This document shows positions 57,019-64,000 of a DNA stretch of 64,000 bases, in pieces. The DNA lies in contig JACTVG010000006.1 in assembly GCA_015660965.1 (NCBI GenBank), forward strand, positions 1-64,000, in the 5' to 3' direction. The notes beneath the pieces are model-generated. The model saw only the letters and a program-made list of their open reading frames with translations, was not told the DNA's origin and ran no database searches. Made by a program: the position numbers and the translations under genes. The stretch comes from Methanoregulaceae archaeon (GTDB lineage Archaea > Halobacteriota > Methanomicrobia > Methanomicrobiales > Methanospirillaceae). How positions within the stretch are numbered: position 1 is the stretch's first letter; each line of letters starts with the position of its first letter.

Positions 57019-59100
57019 TCATTTCTTTGATTTGTGCATTAGATTCGTGAGAGATGAAAGTGCGTTCTCCATCTCTTTTTTATTTATTGAAAATGAATTC
57101 TTTCCAACTGTTACATTTAATGCATCTCCGCCAACATCTCCAATGACGTTATAAACAAGTCCTTTAAGTGCAGATTCGTTCGTAAATGCGGCAAGAAATC
57201 GCCCATATGTCTCTGAAAACAACTGTTCGTAGGGATCACCATTAATTCGAACAGTCGCTTGGGGAGCTATAACTGAAAGTGCAGCAACAAGACCACCTTG
57301 TGATAAATCGGTGACTGCAATAAAGTCATCATTCTCCATGTTTGTGCGAATAGTATCAACAATGGTGGGATCCGCTTGATCGGGTGCAGCACCGCCGCAT
57401 GCGGTAATGTCATCAAGAACCGAACCTCCAAAGTGGGCCCCTGCGGTACCAATTAATGCAATCTCGGATCCATCAGGTGGCTGGAGCCATTGTTTAATCT
57501 GCCCTTTACCTACCATTCCAATTGTCGGGGTCGGTTTGATTTTCGTATTGAACTCGTCACTTTCATTATAGAGTGAGACATTACCTCCAACAACAGGGAT
57601 ATTCATTTTGCGTGCCATATCACCCATTCCCAATATTGATTGTTCTAATTGCCAGAAGATTTCTGGATGAATTGGACTTGCAAAATTGAGACAATCTAGC
57701 AAGCAGAGAGGAGTTGCACCCATGCAGGCAAGGTTCGCTGCATTTTCATAGACAGCATTTGCAGTTCCTGCATAAGGTTTGAGGTAAATTTGTCGTGGGT
57801 TACAACCACAGGAAAGGACGAGAGCTGAATCCTCTAAACGCAAGACGGCAGCGTCATTTACAAGGGATATAGTCCTCGTTTGTACATCGTGGTCGTATTG
57901 CTCAATTACCCAATCTTTGCGTGCGACTTCGGGATGCGCAAGAATCTGCAGAGTAAGCGATTTCAAACTTTTTCTTGGACGTTTAAACGGCTTCTCAGCA
58001 TTATATGCCTTTCTCTCCCAAATACACAGAGGTGTCTCTCCGGATAAAAGGAGAATGGGAAGGTCGCAGACGACTTCCCCATGGAATTTTACAATATATT
58101 TCGGTTCAGCAATAACTTCACCGATGTTGCTCCATTTGAGATCGTATTTCTCTGCGATTTTTCCCATAAGCTCAACGTCTTGAGAAGCAACTTCAATTAG
58201 CATCCGTTCTTGTGATTCAGCAACCATTATTTCGAACGGTTTCATTCCCAGTTCACGTTGATGGACACGGTCAGCATGGATCAATCCACCAAATGTACTA
58301 CACATCTCACTTGATGCTCCTGCAAGTCCTGCAGCACCAAGATCTCGACAAGAGAATACCTTGCCCGTTTCAGTCATTTCGAGAATTGCATCAATAACTA
58401 GTTTTTCTGTAAATGGGTCACCAATCTGGACGCTGGGTCTGTCGTCTGCTTCCGCACCTTCAGAAAGATCCCGAGATGCAAATGACGCCCCGCCAAGTCC
58501 ATCTCTACCGGTTGTTGCACCTATAAGAACTAGATTATTACCAGGTTTTTTCACGCGTGCCGTTATGAATTTGTCAGGATGAACAGTACCTACACAAACA
58601 ACGTTGACGAGTGGGTTACCAGAAAAGTCTGGATCAAAACAGAGATCTCCCCGTACAACTGGAACTCCTATACAATTGCCATAACCGCCAATCCCACTTA
58701 CTACATGTTCAAACAGGTGCCTGTTCTTGTCGCTATCAAGGGTGCCAAAAAAGAGGGGGTCCATCAGTGCGATTGGTCGTGAACCCATAGAAAGAACGTC
58801 GCGGACAATTCCACCAACACCCGTCGCTGCACCATCGTGTGGATCGACATAGCTCGGATGGTTATGGCTTTCCATAGATACTGCAAGAGCACAGGTTGGA
58901 GAAAAACGTACAATTGCCGCATCGTCACCAGGTCCTAAAAGGACATTCTCTCCTTGTGTTGGTAGCGTTCGAAGCAGTGTTTTTGTTGATCGATAACTGC
59001 AGTGTTCGCTCCAAAGGTTCTCAAAACAGGCGAGTTCAACATCAGTAGGTTCCCGTCCGAGTTTTTTGCGGATAATGGCACAATCCTCTGCAGACAACAT
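57019..59100 (-). CDS. purL: Phosphoribosylformylglycinamidine synthase subunit PurL
   Basis: A 693-residue small-type PurL, ATP-dependent amidation of FGAR in purine synthesis. FENLWSEHCSYRSTK, GPGDDAAIV, SHNHPSYVDPHDGAATGVGG and GGNVSLYNES are conserved. Start at ATG 59100 (MLSAEDCAI); PurQ and PurS are not in the window. Confidence 0.96.
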   Translation of the reverse strand: MLSAEDCAIIRKKLGREPTDVELACFENLWSEHCSYRSTKTLLRTLPTQGENVLLGPGDDAAIVRFSPTCALAVSMESHNHPSYVDPHDGAATGVGGIVRDVLSMGSRPIALMDPLFFGTLDSDKNRHLFEHVVSGIGGYGNCIGVPVVRGDLCFDPDFSGNPLVNVVCVGTVHPDKFITARVKKPGNNLVLIGATTGRDGLGGASFASRDLSEGAEADDRPSVQIGDPFTEKLVIDAILEMTETGKVFSCRDLGAAGLAGASSEMCSTFGGLIHADRVHQRELGMKPFEIMVAESQERMLIEVASQDVELMGKIAEKYDLKWSNIGEVIAEPKYIVKFHGEVVCDLPILLLSGETPLCIWERKAYNAEKPFKRPRKSLKSLTLQILAHPEVARKDWVIEQYDHDVQTRTISLVNDAAVLRLEDSALVLSCGCNPRQIYLKPYAGTANAVYENAANLACMGATPLCLLDCLNFASPIHPEIFWQLEQSILGMGDMARKMNIPVVGGNVSLYNESDEFNTKIKPTPTIGMVGKGQIKQWLQPPDGSEIALIGTAGAHFGGSVLDDITACGGAAPDQADPTIVDTIRTNMENDDFIAVTDLSQGGLVAALSVIAPQATVRINGDPYEQLFSETYGRFLAAFTNESALKGLVYNVIGDVGGDALNVTVGKNSFSINKKEMENALSSLTNLMHKSKK

Positions 59101-59239
59101 GTGACAAAACATCTTTTTGTCAACCTTATTATATCATATCCCAACAAGATCTCGCACTTTTTTGCCATCTTATTCCGTCCCAGTCTAACAGAATGAGTCT
59201 GAGAAAGACTTTTGGTTGTGTTGCACCTCTATATGTACG

Positions 59240-59854
59240 ATGACCGATTCTTATGAAAACTTATTAAAAAATGCGTACTCAAAGATATCCGAAGTCAGTA
59301 TCTCTTCAGAGCGTTTTGTGGTTCCTGAAGCTAAAGCGTATATTGAAGGAAAGACGACGGTCCTAGAGAATTTTGTTGAAATTGCCGATAAAGTCCGTCG
59401 CGACCATGATCATCTTCTGAAATATCTTCTCGGAGAGCTTGGTACATCGGGTAAGATTGACGGGAACCGTGCTATTTTTAACGGGAAATTTGAGATATCC
59501 CTAATAAAAACGATCATTAAAAATTATGTCGATGACTATGTCGTATGCTCAGAATGCGGTAGACCCGATACACGACTAGTAAAAGATGATCGGATACTCC
59601 TCCTACGCTGCGATGCCTGTGGTGGTCACCGACCAGTAAGAAAACGTAAGGCACGTACTGAACCTATGGAAAAAAGCCTTGAAGAAGGAGCAGTTTTGGA
59701 TTTGGAGATCCAATCGCTTTCTCGTCGCGGGGACGGAGTCGTGAAAATGGGGCGTTATATCATTTATGTAGCAAACGCGAAACCGGGTCAGGCTGTAAAA
59801 GTTAAAATCACCAGGATTTCAGGATCTATTGTATTTACTGAACGAGCGTCATGA
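59240..59854 (+). CDS. eif2b: Translation initiation factor aIF2 subunit beta with C-terminal TRAM domain
   Basis: A 204-residue protein. Residues 1-135 are aIF2 beta with zinc pairs CSECGRPD and LLRCDACGG; residues about 148-204 are a TRAM RNA-binding domain ([20 protein letters not shown]). The fusion occurs in some methanogens. Start ATG 59240 (MTDSYENLL). Confidence 0.94.
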   Translation: MTDSYENLLKNAYSKISEVSISSERFVVPEAKAYIEGKTTVLENFVEIADKVRRDHDHLLKYLLGELGTSGKIDGNRAIFNGKFEISLIKTIIKNYVDDYVVCSECGRPDTRLVKDDRILLLRCDACGGHRPVRKRKARTEPMEKSLEEGAVLDLEIQSLSRRGDGVVKMGRYIIYVANAKPGQAVKVKITRISGSIVFTERAS

Positions 59855-59923
59855 TCTATTAAATAAAAAAATTTTAGAAAACTTTGAAAAGTAAAAAAAC
59901 TTGATTATCATCAATTTTGTATC

Positions 59924-60193
59924 TTATTTCTTTACCAGTCCTTTCATGAGTTTGTCACAGTTCTTTGATAATCTTTTACACGCGTCACGGATAACGACAA
60001 ACGGGTCCTTCTTCCCTTTTGTTGTGACGAGAAGTTCTGGATCGGAGAACTGGAATTCGATCATATATTTCGCGACATCAACAGAGGGATCCCGAAGAAT
60101 CTCATCGATAAGGGCATTCATGAACGTATGTCCTTCTCCTTGAATAACGAGTCGCACCTTGTTGTTCTCCTGCTCGATTACTTTTACGATCAT
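59924..60193 (-). CDS. rpo11: DNA-directed RNA polymerase subunit Rpo11 (RpoL)
   Basis: An 89-residue subunit that pairs with Rpo3 to start polymerase assembly. Start at ATG 60193 (MIVKVIEQENNKVRLVIQGE); GEGHTFMNALIDEIL is the conserved alpha-motif. Upstream 17 codons are not coding. Confidence 0.95.
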   Translation of the reverse strand: MIVKVIEQENNKVRLVIQGEGHTFMNALIDEILRDPSVDVAKYMIEFQFSDPELLVTTKGKKDPFVVIRDACKRLSKNCDKLMKGLVKK

Positions 60194-60268
60194 GCACCTA
60201 TCTGTGGGGAGCTGAAAATGATTAATGTATGGGTATAGTAGCACCGTTCAAGCGAATCGTAAACATAT

Positions 60269-60988
60269 TCAGAATTTGAAAGAGTTTCCATCCTTTGCAA
60301 TATGAGGGAGATCCCATGAAAGTAGATGGCTTGTATGAATGCACTGAAATTCTTTCGGGTTAAGGGACTGAGCAAGCGTGCAGGCATCTAAGTAGTTCAT
60401 GTGCTTATGAATTCGAATATCCGAAGGCACAAGTGCATCAACAAGTAAGAGGTCAAGGTCTTTGAGTAGCTCGAGGCTCTTATTTGGGATATCGCTATTT
60501 GTATCTGATGTAAATCCAATTCTTGCACCATTGCATTCTATGAGTAACCCGCAGGTGTACGCTGGTGGGTGTTTGACTAGAAATGGGGTTATTGAACACC
60601 CAAAAAGATCAAATGGTTCATACGGTTTTACGATATTTTGTTCAAAAGTGAGAAACCTGAAAATCTCAACGCAGTATTTCAGTACTGGCAGTGCTGCATA
60701 GACTGGTGGAACATCCTGCACACGGTAAAACTCGCCGAAACCGATGAAATGATCGTAGTGTCCGTGTGTCCAGAAGACGGCATCGATTTTTGGTGAATCG
60801 TATTTGAGAAGTTGTTGACGTAGATCGGGTGAGGTGTCGATTAACAAATTTTTACCTTCATTTTCAAGAAGTAAAGAAGTCCGCAGCCGCATTTCGCCAG
60901 TCGTTCTGGCACGTGTGCACTGCGGGCAAGAACAACCAATTTTTGGTGTACCAATTGCATCTCCGGTGCCAAGCAGTGTGAGTCTCAT
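60269..60988 (-). CDS. MBL-fold hydrolase, PhnP-like phosphodiesterase
   Basis: A 239-residue metallo-beta-lactamase-fold protein. GTGDAIGTPKIGCSCPQCTRA carries the PhnP-type Cys-rich insert; THGHYDH is the metal motif and TSDTNSD the later Asp. PhnP cleaves cyclic ribose phosphates; no phn genes are near, so the real substrate may be another cyclic nucleotide or RNA end. Confidence 0.85.
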   Translation of the reverse strand: MRLTLLGTGDAIGTPKIGCSCPQCTRARTTGEMRLRTSLLLENEGKNLLIDTSPDLRQQLLKYDSPKIDAVFWTHGHYDHFIGFGEFYRVQDVPPVYAALPVLKYCVEIFRFLTFEQNIVKPYEPFDLFGCSITPFLVKHPPAYTCGLLIECNGARIGFTSDTNSDIPNKSLELLKDLDLLLVDALVPSDIRIHKHMNYLDACTLAQSLNPKEFQCIHTSHLLSWDLPHIAKDGNSFKF

Positions 60989-60989
60989 T

Positions 60990-62264
60990 CTATATCCATG
61001 TCAAGCGCCGGATTGCATCCCGGTTTTTCACCATGATGATGCCTTTCTCAATATCACTTCGTTCGATTTTTTGTCGGTTGTCGATTAAGGCTGAAAGCAT
61101 TGCTTCCTTTATCGTTAGCTTTAGATCTGCGCCGGAGAATCTCTCTGTATCTTTGGCAAGTTCATCATAATCGCAGACGCAGTCTATGGATGACGTTACT
61201 TTTTTAAGAATTTCTTTGCGCATTCGCTCATCTGGCAGGGAGAATTCAACGACTTCATCAAATCTCCGCCAAGCTGCCTCATCAAGTAATTGTGGATGGT
61301 TGGTTGCACTTATTAGAACCACGCCATTTTTTACGAGACTGATCCGATCTATATTTTTCAACAGCGAGTTGACCGCACGTTTCATCGCCCCATGATCATC
61401 AGTGACTCGGCTCTTTGCCACAAAGTCAAACTCATCGATAAATAGTATTGAAGGAGCGAGCTTTTTTGATAATTCAAAGATTCTATCAATATTTTTTGAT
61501 GTCTCACCAAGATATTGGGAAGTGATCATAGATAACCTAACTTCGAGAATTGGCATATGAAGAGTCCGAGACATCGCAAGTGCAAGCGATGTTTTTCCAG
61601 TGCCAGGAGGTCCAACAAAAAGGAGTCTTCCTACTTCATAAATCCGGTGCCGTTGTAAAAAATCTCTGTACTTTAGTGCATGATGTATTTTATTTATGAT
61701 CCGATTTTGAGAAGGTGTGCAAACAAGATCATCCATCTTTTGCTCAACTTCGTCAGGAGCATTTAGAATAACAAGATCCAGTGCACCACGGATTTTTTCG
61801 TCATCGGCAAGAATTTTTGAGATTTTTGTATCAAGGTATGCTTTTGTGTCTTCGAATGGAGGATTTGCATCACGAACAGTACTATATGAGACCCCAACTG
61901 AATCAATATGTTCAAAATAGAATGCAAGAGCGGGATTTCTCTCAATGTGTGTTTTACCTCCCTGTTTCAGGAACCACTGTGCAGCAGGTTCCAAAGTGCT
62001 TAATCGGATGCGCTGTCCAAATTCTTCGTAAGTTACAAAAGGATTGTTTTTTAGTTTAAGATGGGCATCGGGAATTCCCAGGACGCGTTTCATCATCCCT
62101 TCACTAACATATACCGGACGTTTTATTCCAGATGAACCGCTCGAAGTGAATATTTCTCGGCAAATTGGCGTCAGATCATTGGTATCAAGCTGTGGGTTCT
62201 GATTAAAAATTTCCGCGGTAAGAATGACTTCCATTAAGTTTAGAGTGTCAGCGTCACTAGTCAT
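60990..62264 (-). CDS. AAA+ ATPase of unknown role
   Basis: A 424-residue protein: a novel N-terminal domain (1-190) and one AAA module. Walker A GPPGTGKTS, Walker B LFIDEFDF, sensor 1 SATNHP and arginine finger in AWRRFDE. It resembles proteasome-type and spastin-like single-ring ATPases but has no protease or membrane domain. One nt separates it from the PhnP-like gene, so the pair is coexpressed. Confidence 0.85.
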   Translation of the reverse strand: MTSDADTLNLMEVILTAEIFNQNPQLDTNDLTPICREIFTSSGSSGIKRPVYVSEGMMKRVLGIPDAHLKLKNNPFVTYEEFGQRIRLSTLEPAAQWFLKQGGKTHIERNPALAFYFEHIDSVGVSYSTVRDANPPFEDTKAYLDTKISKILADDEKIRGALDLVILNAPDEVEQKMDDLVCTPSQNRIINKIHHALKYRDFLQRHRIYEVGRLLFVGPPGTGKTSLALAMSRTLHMPILEVRLSMITSQYLGETSKNIDRIFELSKKLAPSILFIDEFDFVAKSRVTDDHGAMKRAVNSLLKNIDRISLVKNGVVLISATNHPQLLDEAAWRRFDEVVEFSLPDERMRKEILKKVTSSIDCVCDYDELAKDTERFSGADLKLTIKEAMLSALIDNRQKIERSDIEKGIIMVKNRDAIRRLTWI

Positions 62265-62308
62265 GGTTGTAACTTATAGTATTGTCTCTAAAAACGAATA
62301 AGGTTATC

Positions 62309-63184
62309 TTATCTTGTAGTGACTATGCACCCTTCATTGGTAACAATAAGGGTATGCTCGTGCTGGGATACTAGTGAACCAGCAATATCTGAAAGAACTG
62401 GATAGACATGGAGATGCTGCGAACGTACAAGTCCAGAAAGTGTTATTTCGGATTTTCTCTCAGGAAGCCAGCGTCGTGCAAACGGAAGTCCTTTTCTCTC
62501 TCTAATATGATCGATAATTGCACGTGCTGACGGTATACGAACTGGCTTTGTTGATATTTGCTGGTAGATCTCCCTCCGGGTTTTGTCACTCACACGGCCA
62601 CTACCTGTGCTAGCGAAGGGCTCGATTGCAAAGACCATGCCCTCTTCAAGAACAACACCTCCGTTTATTCCGACGTTTGGAATTGTAGGTGGGCAGTGAA
62701 TAATATAACGTCCAAGGCCATGTCCTGTAAGGTTCGAAATTGGGCGGTAACCTCGACTCTCTATCTCCATTTGGATTACAGATCCTAACTCTCCAACTGT
62801 AACCCTAGGCCGAACTTTTTTAATCGCATTTTCGAGAGCTTGGTTTGATGCTTCAACAAGGAGTGAATTTGTACCAAGATCTACTGTTGTCGCGGTATCG
62901 GCAATATAACCGTCAATATGCACTCCGAGATCAACTTTAGCCAAGTCGCCTTTTTGGAACAGACGCTCATCTCTTAGAGAAGCGGTGTCATGAGCTGCAT
63001 CTTCGTTTAATGAAAGATTGAGTGGAAATGCAAGTCCTGCTCCTTCCTCGATAACCATTGCCTCAATCATTTCCACAATTTCAAGGTAAGAAGCTCCAAC
63101 ACGTATTCTCTGAGCCCCTTCTGTAATCACCTTTTTAGCGATTATACCTGCTTCGCGATAATGATCAAGTGTGGTATCATCCAT
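62309..63184 (-). CDS. map: Methionine aminopeptidase, type II
   Basis: A 291-residue M24 metallopeptidase removing initiator Met. Metal ligands appear in KVDLGVHIDGYIADTATTVD, GHGLGRYIIH and FAIEPFAS; the type II insert (SDKTRREIYQ to LPFARRW) is present. Its start overlaps the next M24 gene by one base. Confidence 0.95.
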   Translation of the reverse strand: MDDTTLDHYREAGIIAKKVITEGAQRIRVGASYLEIVEMIEAMVIEEGAGLAFPLNLSLNEDAAHDTASLRDERLFQKGDLAKVDLGVHIDGYIADTATTVDLGTNSLLVEASNQALENAIKKVRPRVTVGELGSVIQMEIESRGYRPISNLTGHGLGRYIIHCPPTIPNVGINGGVVLEEGMVFAIEPFASTGSGRVSDKTRREIYQQISTKPVRIPSARAIIDHIRERKGLPFARRWLPERKSEITLSGLVRSQHLHVYPVLSDIAGSLVSQHEHTLIVTNEGCIVTTR

Positions 63185-64000
63185 TAGATTACTAACTCCT
63201 CAGGAAATTTAGTGAACCGTTTGAAACCCTTTGATGTCACCGCTCCAATATCCTCAAGTCTAACACCACCAATTCCCGGATAATATAAACCGGGTTCTAG
63301 GGTGATTACATTCCCTTTAACTAACTTCTTTCCGGAAGGACCAACCGATGGTGCTTCATGTACTTCAAGCCCAATACCATGCCCTAAATTGTGCATGAAC
63401 CCTTTAGCGCCTGATTCATATCCAAGATCCTTAAAAAAATCCACTACCTCTTGGTGAATTTCTGATCCTGATATACCTGGACAAACTTGGGCCATTCCCA
63501 ATCTTTGAGCTTCTCGAACAGCGCCATACATTTCAAGAATTTTGGATTCGGTTTCCCCCTTTGAAACAGTTCGTGTCATATCCGTGTAATAGCCACTTGT
63601 TTCATCTTGGGGAAACATATCAATTACAATGGGTGAACCAGAATGCAAAGGACCACTCCCCATATTATGTGGAATTGCAGCGTCTTCTCCGCAAGAGACA
63701 ATAGTGTCAGTTGCACAACAGCCATTGTTCAACAAAAATTTGTGAATTTCAATTCTCACTCGTTCTGACGTTAGAGGTTTGTCATTAAAATAAAGGATAT
63801 CTTTTTTTACCTTAGATTTTTTGATATATGACAACGCTAATTTCATCGCTCCTTGGGTAATGTTTTGCACATTTTGTATCTGTTGGAGTTCTTTGTTTGT
63901 TTTAACAGCTCGAATCGATTCAAGAATATCATCATCAACAATGATCTTAACAAAATTTTTCAGTTCCTGAGCAAGTGCCAGAGGGAATTTAGGAGGAACA
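63184..64000 (-). CDS. Xaa-Pro aminopeptidase-like M24 peptidase (5' end outside window)
   Basis: An M24 peptidase open through the right edge; about 270 residues visible. VIDMFPQDETSGYYTDMTRT, HNLGHGIGLEVHEAPSVG and VITLEPGLYYPGIGGVRLED contain the metal site. Residues before SIRAVKTNKELQQIQ belong to the N-terminal creatinase-like domain. Likely removes N-terminal residues before proline. Confidence 0.92.
   Translation of the reverse strand, partial: VPPKFPLALAQELKNFVKIIVDDDILESIRAVKTNKELQQIQNVQNITQGAMKLALSYIKKSKVKKDILYFNDKPLTSERVRIEIHKFLLNNGCCATDTIVSCGEDAAIPHNMGSGPLHSGSPIVIDMFPQDETSGYYTDMTRTVSKGETESKILEMYGAVREAQRLGMAQVCPGISGSEIHQEVVDFFKDLGYESGAKGFMHNLGHGIGLEVHEAPSVGPSGKKLVKGNVITLEPGLYYPGIGGVRLEDIGAVTSKGFKRFTKFPEELVI

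Noticed and set aside
1-64000. CRISPR array, rRNA operon or intact insertion sequence
   Set aside because: No regularly spaced direct repeats, rRNA sequence or complete transposase was found on either strand.

Overview
The window is a gene-dense piece of a euryarchaeal methanogen chromosome, most likely Methanomicrobiales. Evidence for a methanogen: a complete F420-reducing [NiFe]-hydrogenase operon (frhADGB), O-phosphoseryl-tRNA synthetase (SepRS), the methanopterin-pathway GTP cyclohydrolase MptA and a NikR nickel regulator. Evidence for an archaeon: aIF2 gamma and beta, aRF1, Rpo7/Spt4/Rpo11, a Kae1-Bud32 fusion, AglB oligosaccharyltransferase, Taw1 and preQ0 synthesis genes. Genus cannot be fixed by reading alone.

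Layout. 1-1031: the 3' end of a pilin-like gene, a decayed integrase remnant, then tandem tRNA-Gly(TCC) and tRNA-Val(CAC). 1209-2941: HtpX protease and a Bles03/DUF1917 protein. 3075-8964 (minus): the archaeal information cluster aIF2gamma, PIN protein, rpo7, spt4, dephospho-CoA kinase, eS24, eS31/S27ae, kae1-bud32, rdgB, eL40. 9178-10923: nikR, DUF2098 and a deacetylase. 11001-24612 (minus): almost continuous genes sufC, sufB, pcm, cyclase, a Cys-rich unknown, then glmM, two GlmU-like enzymes, glmS, an acyltransferase, a glycosyltransferase and aglB. The last seven form a route from fructose-6-P to UDP-amino sugars and onto N-glycans.

24740-31297: an orphan DNA methyltransferase, transglutaminase-like lipoprotein, HAD phosphatase, an archaeal MrfB-MrfA-type exonuclease/helicase pair and a small HTH regulator with two operator-like dyads. 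31459-36947 (minus): prf1, argS, taw1, sepS, overlapping head to tail. 36983-40053 (minus): queD, queE, queC, NUDIX, alpha/beta hydrolase. 40218-43451: uS12, uS7, EF-2. 43548-49722: COG2229 GTPase, lipoprotein cyclophilin, TPR protein, and a three-gene putative Mg2+ transport operon (Nramp-like permease, small membrane protein, PRC/MgtE-N/CBS protein), then a membrane thioredoxin-like protein. 49827-55399: DUF2124, frhADGB, mptA. 55484-64000: ilvC, flavodoxin, purL, aIF2beta-TRAM, rpo11, PhnP-like hydrolase, AAA ATPase and two M24 peptidases.

The most interesting items are the split Nramp/MgtE-sensor operon, the archaeal MrfBA pair, the twin operators of the small HTH gene, a candidate CTG start for rdgB in a CTGA overlap, the 80-nt frhD/frhG overlap, and abrupt GC-rich patches inside two genes. 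No CRISPR array, rRNA or intact insertion sequence was seen.
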